Positions 52,216 to 64,000 of a stretch of 64,000 nt of DNA are shown piece after piece. The position numbers and the translations under genes were made by a program. A model generated the notes under the pieces. That model made no database searches, had not been told where the DNA came from, and saw only the letters and a program-made list of their open reading frames with translations. Within the stretch, counting starts at the first letter, position 1; every line of letters begins with the position of its first letter. This DNA is from Nipponacmea schrenckii (Eukaryota > Mollusca > Gastropoda > Lottiidae), in contig JAUJPP010000003.1 of NCBI GenBank assembly GCA_030562195.1, forward strand, positions 14,787,398-14,851,397, written 5' to 3'.

Positions 52216-54509
52216 GCAGTATCCCTTTAAAAACTAAAATTGAATGTATTTCTACAGACGCAATGACAACTACTGGAAACAGACATTAACTTTTTATTTG
52301 TTAACAACAACCTACTAATTCATTCTTAATTCCACAGAAAAACGAGAGATGTCATCCGATTAATCTGAGAGGAGAGTAACTCAGTAAGCATGGTCGCAAG
52401 TGACACAGGATTATTATTGCGGTTTCAAGTGTAAATGTTACTTTATATAATAAGGTAGGCCTAGGCTAAGAATGGTCAATATTTAATGGACATAAAGGAA
52501 ATTGGAGTAAGTTGTATGCACTGTCAAAGTAATAAGCCCAAAAACAGAAAAAATGACTTTTTTTAGTAGAACTTAAAACTCATTTACCTCTTGATCTGTG
52601 TTTTTTCATAAAGAGAGAATAGTTACAATAGATCAATCTAATAAACGGTGTCTAAAAGTCATGCTGGATTCAAAGGTCATCGTTATATGCTAAATCTGTC
52701 ATCCTTCAGGCCTACCTATACTACAGACTAATAATAATTTTGTTGTTATTGCCTCCATGTCATGGGATTGTCCGGAAGCGCTTCATTGCGCTAAGGTGAT
52801 TGGTTGAAGATAGCGGACATTTCGTCACAAATAGATTATATTTAATTAATCCTTTACCGTTTATTGAGGGCAAAGAAATAGATAATCCAGTAATAAACAC
52901 GATTAGTTACTTCACATACTTTATCCGAGGACAATATATCACATACTAGTAGGCTAGTGATGATTTTCGGACTTAATAATCCGTTGATTAAACGAAACAT
53001 CTTGATATCTTTCATGGAAGTGGATATAAGTTCTATTTATAAATCTTTGTGCATGGCAGGGTGAAATATCCCATTCTCGCTAAAACGTGACTTTGGTAAT
53101 AATAACTTATTAAATAACCTTAATAGTTTGATTCCATTTTGTAGTCAATCTATATAAAAGAAGTCATTTTATGAAATATTTCTGAGTAAAAGTTATTTTG
53201 TTTTTCAAATCCTATCCCTGTGATCTCGAACACGTGCCACAAGTCGACTTCCTCTCTCCGTGACCTTGCGAAACTCACCTTCCAAAGAAGAAAATCGGTA
53301 AAACATTTCTTCAAATTTTTATCCTGACATTATCCTAATTTAGCGTCTTATTGTGCATAGTTGTTCATTTTTTAAATCTCATCCAAGAAAAAATCTTTAT
53401 TGAAGTATAATCTTCCAAAAATGTAAATTTTTAGTCTATTTCATTCGGCTTAGATCTACTGGGCTTAGGCTAGTTAGCGGTCGGTTGTAGCAATAATGGC
53501 ACATTTGTCGGTATTTTTCTTTTGTATCGATTTTGAATATCCGCTTTAAAATAGTACTGATAGCAATGACTGTTTAGTTGAAAATAATAATATTTTATTG
53601 ATTAGTAACTATTCCTTCCAGTTGATTGAGCTAAAACGACACTGTTTTATCCTCAAAGACAGCTCTGTTTAGACAGCCTTAGGCCTATTCAATATTGGGA
53701 CACTACTGGTACTATAACTGAGAATATATGGTACTGGTATATCTAATACTACTGATGATAATTTGATGATTATATTCAAATTCTGATTCTGATCAAATAC
53801 AAATCTTAATTTATACGTTTACTACTGAATATCGATTAAAACTATACCGGTACCATTCTAAAAAATTTTCTGGAAGGATATCAGTGAATGCTTTGTCCTG
53901 TAACTGGTCAAGCTTCTTTGACTATTTCCAATTTTTAGTACCGGTACTGATTTAATTTGTGATATAGATAGGCAAGACAGAAGCAAAAGACTCAAAATTG
54001 AGTTTTTTTTCTTTATAAATTTATATAGATCTTCCGGTATTAAACAAAATTCAAAATTTTCAATCTATTTCTAATAAAATGTTTTAAAGGTTTTTCTTCT
54101 CTTACTGCATTCAAAAGTTCCACAAGGCACTGTCCTTGTAGGGGGTTTTAAAGCTGAAGACATTGACAATCTAATAGTAATGTCATGGTACTGTAAACAT
54201 GACCTTCAAAGAAAGGTTATTGTATTTGTTACAACTGCATGCCATATATGTCATTGATTTTACATTTGAAATAAACACTTTATTCCCTTAGTATGCAAAT
54301 GACACTTTTAAACTTAAAACTCGCATCTGTAAAAATTTTTGACAAATAAGTTTTTTTTTCAGTGGTCAACAGTTTCATCAACCCAAAGATTTTCTTGAAA
54401 AAGTTCTCTATACTATTTTGAAATTGATTTTTCAATTCATTCAAAAATAGCTTACGATTCAGAGAAAGATAAGAAACTTCTTATTAACTTGTTTTTATTT
54501 CTGTTTCAG
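52216..54509. other. Intergenic region holding the VDAC and SMSr-B 5' ends
   Basis: Non-coding by inspection. At least one VDAC 5'UTR exon must lie upstream of the acceptor ending at 54509, possibly near 53230-53300 (GAAAATCG|GTAAAA). That placement is a guess. Confidence 0.4.
52745..52830. promoter_or_regulatory. Possible shared promoter region between SMSr copy B and VDAC
   Basis: Between the divergent genes there is CCGGAAGCGC (ETS-like) and GTGATTGGTTG (reverse CCAAT-like) within about 40 bp. Transcription starts cannot be seen. Confidence 0.3.
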
Positions 54510-54531
54510 TTAAAATTTCCAAAGATAGAAT

Positions 54532-57500
54532 ATGGCTCCACCAAGCTATTCAGATTTGGGGAAATCATCCAGAGATATATTTGATAAAGGCTATAGTATG
54601 TTTTGTTTTACTAGTTATTATATGCCTACAATATAATATGGTAGTGTATTGCAGTCACTCTTGTGCATTCTTCATCTACAATTCGTTTAAAATTTGTTTC
54701 TGAACACCATAGAGTCTAAAGTTTTTGTCTGATTTTAATTAAATTGATGAGATCGTGGTCAGATTCAAACTTGACAGTTTGTTGTTTAATAATATTTGAT
54801 TTATTGCCCTTAATAAATGGTCTGATTAGGCCATGCAAAGTAAATTGTCTGTTTTACAGGCCTTTTTTTTAAAAAATTGGGGCGAGAGGGCGAATTTATT
54901 ATTTATTATTTATAAGCGCTTTTTTAAATTTGGCACCAGAAAAAATTGGAGCGAGCGAAGGTATTTATTATTTATTTCCACAAATTTAAAAAATAGATTT
55001 AAATCACCATTCAGATGCAACTATCAGATGTTTTTGGGGGTCGATTGAAAATAGTTGATAGAAATAACAGAACTTTTTTACTTTTCAACATCACATAAAC
55101 ACATAAAATCATTCCAAGATATCTACTACCTCTGACAATGATGCACTTAGGGTGCATCAGGGCTGATAATATTATGTCAGGATTATGTTATTCTACTACA
55201 GTACAGTACTAATCCATTTTTTATCCATCTATAAACTGTATTTTTAAATGCCATTGTATGGTACGGTAATAATTATTATTATTGGAAATTTTGGAACAAA
55301 TTGTCATCCATCATCACATCACATGACAAGAACAAAACAATCTGAAAAGATCGAACTTCTATTTTAATAATTTTTACCATGTTACAAATGCCAATTTTTC
55401 AATAACTTGTACTTACGGAGAACTTCCGGTTTTTTATCTTGAGAAAAGCGGAATGTGTTGAATGATACCAATATTGAGAAAATCGATCGTATTCGAACGT
55501 ATAAAATTCGTATTTTCTTGTATTAGTTCACATTTTTCCATAAATATTAACTTTTTCAAATCAATAGCAGAAAAAAACCTGGTGCATTCTTGTACTTGTA
55601 AATGTAACGGGTCTCGATTTGTTCCACCATTATTATCCAGAAACGAAATTATTAAGATTAATCCAATGTTTGGAATCCTCACGAAAGTGTGAATAATTGT
55701 CATAATTGTGCTTCCTTCAGCAAATAATTTTATTTTCTAACGTTAAATTGTATCAGAATCAATTTTAGTTTTAAGTTGTATAAGAAAATCTTTTTATTGG
55801 TGATGAAAAACGCATTCTAAGCCACTTCCGGTTTTTCGTTAAACGTCAAGGGAGATAATTATGGTAAAAAATATTTACGGGAACGGGGAAATAACTCTGT
55901 TTTACACACAATTTTGGGGACGCGCGCGCATTATTTATTAATTATTTCAAAATGCCAATAAATAGTTTCGGAGCGCGGGGTATTTTACTGGAGCGCGCGG
56001 GGCCTGTAAAACAGACAATTTACTTTGTACGGCCTTATTTTTTTTAGATTATGGCCATTGATTTAAAAAGTAACAATACAAAATTAGCTTGTTGACAAAA
56101 TAGATGCTATAGTTTATATTCGATCTTAATGAAACTTGGTAATAAGTCAGCAATTGTAAGCAATTGGATGGACATTTTCATCAGAGTACTTGCCTGTTCC
56201 CTGGTCTATCAGTACACAATTCTTGTAGGCACGATAGTATAGAGGTTATTGTAACCTCTATAGTGCCTACAGGTAAGTTTTTATCCTGTCCTGATGAAAT
56301 TCAGTATGCATTTATTATTGATAAGAGCTCAAGTTCAAAATAAGACACAGATTATGAGTATAAGAAAATCCATTTTCAAGTCACTAAAAATGTTCACTTC
56401 TGACAGCTGGTAGTGGGTGTTTGTTACCTTGCCTTGCAAGCTATATTTTCAGGTTTCAACCAGATAGATAAGTTTATGCTTTATGTTATGTTACATTTCT
56501 GTAGATTATGGATTTACTAAGTTGCAAGTTAAAACAAAGACTGATAATGGTGTCAACTTCACAGTGAGTGGTAATTCCAGTACTGACACTGGTAAAGTCA
56601 GTGGAAAATTGGAAACTAAATATCAATGGAAGGAATATGGTAAGGTTTGATATTTAATAACACTCATACCCAAGTAAATTTGTTTGGACTGTTTACAATA
56701 AGACTTAGCCAAATAGAAATTTTTGATACCCCCACAAATTTATTTGGGGCGTATATTGTAATCGCCCCTTCGGTCTGTTAATATTTGTTTTGCTCACTCT
56801 ACAGACTACAATTCTTTATGGATTCTCTTGAATTTATTGTGTGGGTCAGTGTCCGATAATTTTCAACGAAATATTGTTTCTGACTTAGCGTTTTTCTCTC
56901 CATTACCGAGAGGCTGCAGCTCATGCTCACTCTACAGGCTACAATGATCTGTACTCGCTATCAAAGCGTTTGGTGGGTGTATGGTTTTTAGATTTTATTC
57001 ATGTCAGAACTTCAGAAGTAGGGATGGGCGATATTACGATATTTCGATATTAACTGGTATGAAAATTCCAGTAATCAAATGGTATTGAAAGAAAATTATA
57101 GCCGGCATATCGCCATACATATCGTCTATGTGATATATCACGATACTGTCAAAAAGATTTGTCTCGATTTCTTATTTACCCTGTTCCCAATGTACGTATG
57201 ATAATAACAATCGTAATTTTTGTGTCGTTTCCTGAATTATGTGTCATACTTTTTATTTCATTATAATTTGTGTGTAAAAACATTGTATTAGAAAACACCC
57301 GATAAATAAAAATGAAATAATTATGATTCAAGAATTTTACCCTGTTCTTACAGGCACGTGTAACTATGTGTCAACACTTTTTCCGGCATGCAAATTACCA
57401 AGAACCCGACACAAAAAAAATTTGCTTTTACTTGTAAATCTTAACAGAATTAATGATGGATTCATCAGATGATGAAAACTTCGCTGGTAAGAAAAGTCGA

Positions 57501-60500
57501 GAATAATGCTGACGATAGGCCTAAAGATTTGAAGTTGAATCCACCAGACGATAAAATAGTCGTAACAAATCTGGTGCCAAAGAGAAATACAGTGATCCTC
57601 ACTTATAACGAACTTGCTTATACCGAAAAACCGGTAATAACGAACACATTTAAAAGTCCCGTTTTTCACTGCACTAATTTCATTGAAAAATAAATGGATA
57701 AAACGAAATGCTAGTAGCGAATTTTCGGTAATAATGAATAGAAATTGACACCCTGTGTACTTAAATTAATGGTTATTGCGAATGGATTAGTCATAATTAA
57801 CCGATAATCTCAATCGCCCCAATCACGGCAATATATTGTCACAGAATTTCACACCTCCCGACTCCCGACTATCAATTATTATTTATCAATTAAACTTAAT
57901 TAACATTTTGTTTAATCCTTTTGTCCTCCTCTGTTCACCCACAGTCCCAAGATATTCATTTTGTTTACCGGTCAAAACAATAAACATACGGCGAAATCGT
58001 AAATAACGCTAACCGTCTTCAAGTGTCATTCGATTCTCAACATCAACATGGCTACGTACAAAGCCCATAAAATTCCGAATCCGATGACGAAAATAACGAC
58101 ATGCGTGTAGGTGAATTGAAGAGAATTTGGTACAAGGTGAATAAATTTACCGATGCAACAGATACCGTAAGACTGGACGATTTTTTAAAAGTCGATGAAC
58201 ATATTATTACATAGGACAGACCGAGCGACGGTGAAATTGTAGAGAGTGTTATGTCGGTGAAAAATGGCACCACCCCAGAATCTGATGAAGAAGAAATCAT
58301 AGACAATGAAGTTGTCATCATTTGCGGACGCTTTTCGAGCTTTAAACACACTACGAAAATGCATGATTATAATGTATGTGACTTTGCACTAAATTATATG
58401 CTAAGAGTTTAGTACTTTTTAAAACTGCGATCGTTCCTTTTCTTTGGGATGGTATATGTAATTTTGACTTTATCCAAGATGGCGGACATAGAAAATGATA
58501 TAACGAATTTCGGCTATAACGAACTAATTCGTTCGGTCCCGTATGATTCGTTATAGCCAGATTTCACTGTAGTACTAGTGACGAGTGGTTGTATTTTGAG
58601 TTTGAAAAAGTGGACAAGTTGCAACAGATAGCGTGATAATATTGCTAAAATAGTTTATGGTATTATCGGCACAATATATGGTCATATCGTAATATTAAAA
58701 TCAAAATATTGTCATATACAAAATTCCAATATCACCCATCCCTAGTCAGAGGACAATAGTATAAAAAGAACATGAAAAAGGAAAATTACTTATGTATTTT
58801 GACAAATGTTTGGTTGCAGGTTTAACATTCAGTGAAAACTGGAACACTGATAATGTTCTGAATACTGAAATAACTATAGAAGACCAAATCGCCAAAGGAT
58901 TAAAATTGGCTTTTGATACCTCATTTGCCCCACATACCGGGTAAGTTTATATGTTGACAATTCTAATTGTTTAGCAACATAGAAATGTGTAATTCAATGG
59001 TTATATTTGTTTCATGGGATTATGTGATTATTCATTGCTTTGATCGGTTATTATTGCTTATTTTGGGCAAGTTGAGTGCTGAAGAAAAAGTTTACAGACG
59101 AGGTTTCTACGGTACTAGTAAGGGGGAAATTATATTATTATGTTAATATTTAATTCCTCAATGAAAAGTACATTCATTTCAACTAAGGTAGCAGCGACAA
59201 TTGGGAACACTGATAGTGATAAATTGCGATTTTCAAAAAAATTATATTATGTCGTCAAAATATTGCATCCCCTGTATATTGTCAAATAATCACGATAATA
59301 TATGCACTTGTTTAACTGTTTCGAATTTGAATTGTGTTTGATTCTTTCTTAATTTTGTTTTGCATAGAAATCATATGGAGGTGTAACCCAGGGAGCAAAT
59401 ATCGGTTGCAACCACCTCCCAGATTCTCATAAATAAATGCAGTGCTCACTTGATGTCTTTGAACACTTCTGACAATTCAAAGATTATTTATCCAATCTGC
59501 TTTGGTTATACACTTAAAGACCATAAAAGAAAATACATAAATAGTTTATATGCAGGCATGCAAGTAGGGAAGAGACACTATCTTAAAACGGAATAAAAGG
59601 TTTTAACGCCCTAAAAATAAGGTCTCTATTTTTTTCAACTAGTTCAAATTTATTGATACATGGTAATATCCCGATAATTTCTAATATCCCTTTATAAATT
59701 GGAATATCTCAATATTTTACAGTATCAGGATAATGCAATTTATCTCGATAGTTTCCTTTTCATATCAAGATTAATCATGATATCAAAAAACTGTTATTGT
59801 TGCTAACTTAGTTTCGAAACAAATTTACACGGGTCATCAATTGAAATAAAAAAGGGTTTGAAAAAATGAGAATATATATAGCACAGCAAGGGGAAGCAAT
59901 CAAGTTTGATAAATGAAATACAAAATTCATAGCTCTATTAATCATTTGTATTACAGTACCAAAGTCATGTAAATGTAAAAATTAAATTTTGGTCAAAGCA
60001 TATTAGATCTAAAATTTTATACTAATTTCAGAAAAAAGAGTGGTAAAATAAAGAGTGGATTTAAAAATGAAAATGTTAACTTGAACTGTGATGTTGATTT
60101 TGATTTTGCTGGACCAACAATTCATGGTGCGGCTGTCTTCAAGTAAGATATAACTTTTATTAAAATGTACCTGTCTGCAATCATATAAAATTGTTGATAT
60201 AGTTGGCAAACCTTATCAAGATGTACAGTAAAACCTCGTTATCTCGAAGTCGGCGGTGCTATAAGAATACTTCGAGATAAACAGTACCTCGAGACAAACG
60301 ATCATGGGATTTAGCCGCCATCTTGAAATCTATTAAGTGAAGTTTTTTCTCTTGTATAAAAACATAACGAGATCGATATGTATCAATGATAATTTTATTT
60401 ATACTACATGTATTATTGATTATTCAACAATTTATATAACAATAACAATTAATATTAATAATAAAACAATGTTTTTCAATCTTAAAAGTTATTTACATTT

Positions 60501-63500
60501 CTTGGAAAAAACTACTAATCGTTTTCTGAACATGAAATCGAGCTTTTAAATCCTCGGTGCCTATTCGTTCTCTAAGTGTATCAACAATAGGGAAAAGATC
60601 GTCTGTGCACTCGGTCATCACAATCCACCTGTCCAGATTTTCAAGGGACTTCATGACATCACATGTAGTTGGCCGCGATATCGGTTCTTCGTGAATATCG
60701 TCTTCTTCGGGTTCGGGTTCCTGAATGCTTCTACTGTCCATGATTTCCTGCACAATAACCTCAGCTGTGATTTCTGCTGTGGTGGCTAAATTATCATCAA
60801 TCGCAGCATTCTCTTCTAATGTAACTGACGTACACACTCTGGATCGAATAAAAGAGAGGGGGACGTTTTTTGTCAAAATCTTCTGTTTATTCTGGTACCA
60901 CAACGCCATTGAAAAAAATGGCATTACTGTAACAATTTGCAATTGGGAATTAGACGATCCAACTATCCCCCTGTAACGGGTCCTTCGTTAGATTTCTCGA
61001 TTAAACACATGATGAGACATGAAAATGACCATTGAGAGACATTGTTTCGTTTTATAGACCTACAGAGTAATACTAATCAGCCATTTAATTGGTGTTAATT
61101 ATGTTGATTGTCGCGAGTGAATGAATAATAAAGGATTATACATACGTGTATGATCGGTAAGATGTTGACTTCGAGATACACATAGTGATTTAATTGATGT
61201 TTTGATGGGACCACGAGATTAGGTCGACATATCCAGTTAATCGAGTTTCCCGAATTCGAGATAAACATATTTTTTTAAAGGGATTATAGAAGGATATTGC
61301 CGGGACCGCGCAAGGACCTCGAGTTAAACGGAACATGGAGATTACAGATGTCGAGATAACGAGGTTTCACTGTATATTCTTGTTAATAATGACGTGGCAA
61401 ATATTCTGAATAATGATGTAATCGTCCCTAATTTTCTTTCTATTTTTATTTGCAGATATACAGAATGGTTAGCTGGCTATCAAATGTCATTTGACACATC
61501 CAAATCTAAACTAACAAAGAGTAATTTTGCTGTTGGTTTTATGACTGGAGATATGACAGTCCACGTTGGCATGTAAGCATCAATTTACATAAAAATATGT
61601 GTACATATATTATGGTCACGCTGTCCGTCAGTTCGTCTGGGAAATTTTTGGGTATGTTAGAAGCTACAATTTCCAATGGATTTAATTTTGGAATGGACAC
61701 AATTTAAATGAATGGTTTGTTTGTATATATAAATGTTAAAAATCAAAGGAAAAAAAATATTTTAACAATGCTGATGTGTTGGCGTAGGTTACCTTGAAGG
61801 CAAGCTATCTTTAATTATTTATTATTATTTATTAAATGATAGTGGATGTAATGTTTCAGTCATTTAGACCTTGATAAAGTTAACTCAAATTGTGTTTCTT
61901 TGAATTTTTATTAAAACAAGAAATAAGCACAATAAATCATTACCATGTCCTTGTAATAAAAATTCCATTTAATACTTGTTAGTGCTGACACAAATAGTGA
62001 TTTTTGGTATTCGACGGCATAATTTGATTTGTATTCGATTTATCGACGATATTTTCAATTAAAAATTGCATTGAAAAATCAGCTTTAATGTTGGTGAAAT
62101 TTGCCAATTTTCTCTCTTGCAATACAGATTTACAACAGTGCTATAAATACCTCGATTTGAAAGGGTATTTCATGACATACAATTATTATTTATTACATGC
62201 CGGTTGCGTTTTGATGAACAATAGAATAAAACATATTTAGTTCTAATTGATAAAAAAATCGAATTACGGAAATAAAAGAAAACCATACAAAGTGAACCTT
62301 CTTTCATCTGATTGATAATTGCATGTTTCTATTTATACCAGCTTATCAAATGTTAAATCCAGCACTAGTTAAATAAACGAGATGCGACACTGAGAGACTT
62401 GACAACACTATATATAACTTGGTACATGGATTATCTCGAAATAATTCCTTATAAATTGCTTAAAAATCAGTTTACCAAATTACTCTTCATAATCTTGTGC
62501 TAACCAAAGCGGTCTGTACTTCCAGGCATGAGATTAAAATAGATCCACGGATAGTTGTTTGTCTACATTTGGATAGAAAACTGAACGTTTAATTCTTAAA
62601 AACTGTATTGCACTGCGGTTCGATATGACCAAATTGATTCCTGTGGATTCGTCCTTTATCCCGGTCGGTTCTTCTAAGTAGATTTTACAACGCACATTTT
62701 GTAATCTAAGAATTAGGATAACCAACAGTAGTAATCAAGAACTATTGTGTGCGAATTTATGTCCAATTTTGAAACATCAGTAGCAGTTTCGGGTGATTTA
62801 TTTTAAGTTAAATATTTCGAAACAACACTCTAGCATTAGCCGGCATATTAGTTTGACTGCCGTTATAAAGACAATGTTATTCAAAGGGGAGTTTTCAAAA
62901 CGTCAAAATTATTATCATTTAATCTTGTTAATAGGCGAAAAATCGAATAGGAAAATCCGATTCGAATAATTGCGAAAACGGCTTCAAATACTACTAATTG
63001 TTTATTCGTGTGAGCACTAATACTTGTAGATACTCATAGAACTAAAACAGACGTAAATGACACTTATATAATGGAATGTAATGAATTATTGAAATAGAGA
63101 AGACAATTGTCAAAAATATTGATTTATAACCTGTTAATAATAAATACTGGATCATTTTAGCTTGTACCTATATGCTATATTTCCTTATGATTTTGAATTA
63201 ATAATGAAGTAATTACTGATCAGATGAGGAGTTGAACATATCATTTCTAATATTGCAATTTAAAATAATTTAGCAAAGCTTCTAGTATCATTCTTATGGG
63301 TGTACAGTGAAACCCCTCTAAACCGGCAGGCTATCAACCCCGCTGTAAAACATAAAAGTGTCATTAATTCGATTAGTGAGTATCAGCACTTTTTGTATTC
63401 ATTTTTCATGCTGTCAACGGATTAACATCAATTAATACAAATTCAGATGCTGGTTTAGAGTGATCAATTAACTATCGATTAAATACTTTGGGACTTGATT

Positions 63501-63957
63501 TTTATGCTGGGTTGCAGTTTAGAGGGGATACTGATTAACAAGAGTTTGTCTCCTATGTATTATATAGTGATTCAGCCAGTTTTCAAATATAACGGTTTAC
63601 AGGGGAAGGTTTACAGGGGAAGCCGGTTTATAGAAGATGGGTTTTCACTGTAATATATTTTGTCTGGCATGCTGTCTTCCATTGATCATACTGGTTGCTA
63701 GTAAAGTTAATTTTCATTATAAATGGTTGCTAGAGACTTTATTTTGGTTTCAGTAGAATGAATGTATTTTCTTTAAATGATTATTCTTATACTTCTTATT
63801 TTGCAGCAATGATGGACAAGAGTTTGGAGGATCTATTTATCAGAGGTTAAATAAAGATCTGGAAACTGGAGTCAACTTAGCTTGGACATCTGGAACAAAT
63901 GCTACCAAATTTGGATTAGGTGCCAAATATACTCTGGATAAATATTCTTCTATAAAT
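54532..63957 (+). CDS. VDAC: Voltage-dependent anion channel (mitochondrial porin), 3' end outside window
   Basis: Six coding exons: 54532-54595, 56505-56639, 58820-58940, 60032-60142, 61456-61572, 63807-63957 (699 nt, 233 codons, phase intact). The last exon ends at donor GTAGGT; the final roughly 50 codons lie beyond the window. The protein starts [20 protein letters not shown], the VDAC N-terminal helix, and continues with typical beta-strand blocks ([62 protein letters not shown]). The family forms the 19-strand pore of the mitochondrial outer membrane that passes ATP, ADP and other metabolites. The ATG is preceded by a splice acceptor (CTGTTTCAG, ending 54509), so there is at least one upstream 5'UTR exon. 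Introns 1, 2, 4 and 5 contain complete transposons; no intron carries a second gene. Confidence 0.93.
54829..56034. mobile_element. PIF/Harbinger-like element in VDAC intron 1
   Basis: Inverted repeats of 34 bp (54829-54862 and 56001-56034; outer part GGCCRTRCAAAGTAAATTGT) differ at two positions. TTA flanks both sides (54826-54828 and 56035-56037). Subterminal sequence is unusually GC-rich with GAGCG motifs (GGACGCGCGCGC). No transposase recognised. Confidence 0.88.
56223..56275. repeat. Strong hairpin in VDAC intron 1
   Basis: TGTAGGCAC...TATAGAGGTTA pairs with TAACCTCTATAGTGCCTACA around TTG, with a small bulge on one arm. Confidence 0.7.
56728..56960 (-). repeat. Helitron/pearl-like 3' end fragment in VDAC intron 2
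   Basis: The reverse complement of GATACCCCCACAAATTTATT and GGGGCGTATATTGTAATCGC resembles the terminal hairpin of the other loci. The tandem core is absent or unrecognisable. Confidence 0.45.
57017..58743. mobile_element. hAT-like element in VDAC intron 2, itself hosting a Tigger
   Basis: Ends TAGGGATGGGCGATATTACG and AATATCACCCATCCCTA are inverted. The flanks TTCAGAAG and GTCAGAGG agree at six of eight positions, a possible worn 8-bp duplication. Confidence 0.68.
57590..58569 (+). mobile_element. pogo/Tigger-like element nested in the hAT
   Basis: Ends CAGTGATCCTCACTTATAACG and CGTTATAGCCAGATTTCACTG are inverted; TA lies on both sides (57588-57589, 58570-58571). From about 58065 to 58350 a plus-strand frame with one stop reads like the acidic C-terminal tail of a Tigger/CENP-B-type transposase ([24 protein letters not shown]). 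Defective. Confidence 0.75.
60226..61372 (-). mobile_element. pogo/Tigger-like element in VDAC intron 4
   Basis: Ends CAGTAAAACCTCGTTATCTCG and CGAGATAACGAGGTTTCACTG are inverted, with TA flanks (60224-60225, 61373-61374). A 149-codon minus-strand ORF (60942-60493) has the acidic, E/P/D-rich then helical composition of a Tigger transposase C-terminus ([15 protein letters not shown]). The DDE core is missing. Confidence 0.78.
61980..63019. mobile_element. hAT element with 8-bp TSD in VDAC intron 5
   Basis: TAGTGCTGACAC at the left and GTGTGAGCACTA at the right are inverted ends. ATACTTGT is duplicated exactly at 61972-61979 and 63020-63027. It is 1,040 bp with no transposase ORF. Confidence 0.88.
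63305..63650. mobile_element. Short pogo/Tigger-like MITE in VDAC intron 5
   Basis: CAGTGAAACCCCTCTAAACCGG at the left and CCGGTTTATAGAAGATGGG...TTTTCACTG at the right are inverted, with TA flanks (63303-63304, 63651-63652). Non-coding, 346 bp. Confidence 0.78.
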
Positions 63958-64000
63958 GTAGGTATCTGTTGTAGTGAAGGAGAAGATTAAATTCCACAAA

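Noticed and set aside
63958..63990. Read-through of VDAC exon 6 to TAA as the true C-terminus
   Set aside because: It would truncate the beta-barrel by about 50 residues; GTAGGT at the exact family exon boundary is a better donor.

Overview
The window is animal nuclear DNA, most likely from a mollusc. It is AT-rich and intron-dense, with GT-AG splice sites and a very heavy load of small transposable elements. The mollusc assignment is an inference. It rests on a repeat family whose tandem 'aagggccataactcataaac' cores end in a GACGGACGGACGG run and a hairpin, and on protein sequences that look invertebrate. No organelle, bacterial or CRISPR sequence was seen.

Four host genes could be rebuilt exon by exon with consistent reading phase. 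(1) A germ cell-less-like (GMCL) BTB/BACK gene lies on the minus strand, 22870 down to 15140, in 14 coding exons and complete. (2) A sphingomyelin synthase-related gene (SMSr/SAMD8 type: SAM domain plus lipid phosphatase-like membrane enzyme), copy A, lies on the minus strand at 35280-30231 in 4 coding exons. (3) A second complete paralogue, copy B, lies on the minus strand at 51380-48777. It has the same exon phases and the same lengths for its two internal exons. (4) A VDAC (mitochondrial porin) gene lies on the plus strand from 54532 and runs off the window after its sixth coding exon. Copy B and VDAC are divergent neighbours. SAMD8 and VDAC2 are also neighbours in the human genome as I recall it, so this may be very old microsynteny.

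Layout: 1-13.7 kb holds no recognisable host gene. It contains MITEs, a broken LINE with RNase H (6.5-8.46 kb), a solo LTR with a 5-bp target duplication (9904-10284), and an hAT-like element whose right half was tandemly duplicated together with its flank (11697-13716). 13.7-23 kb is the GMCL gene with intronic repeats. 23-30 kb is nested repeats: a TTAA-flanked element inside a LINE, an hAT, and a foldback element. 30-35 kb is SMSr copy A. 35.6-46.9 kb contains SINEs, an intact ORF of the parvovirus-VP1 phospholipase A2 type (37469-37990), a minus-strand Ty3/gypsy remnant with one LTR (38.0-40.28 kb), a frameshifted zinc-finger ORF, a 30-bp minisatellite and a PIF-like MITE. 47-51.4 kb is a repeat array followed by SMSr copy B. 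54.5-64 kb is VDAC, whose introns hold a PIF-like, two hAT-like and three pogo/Tigger-like elements.

Most interesting points: the SMSr tandem pair with a nearly identical 100-bp block in the SAM domain, suggesting gene conversion; the SMSr-VDAC neighbourhood; the virus-type PLA2 ORF behind a perfect 19-bp inverted repeat; the hAT duplication that copied its own target-site flank; and YY1-like motifs at the same place in two intronic Tigger elements.
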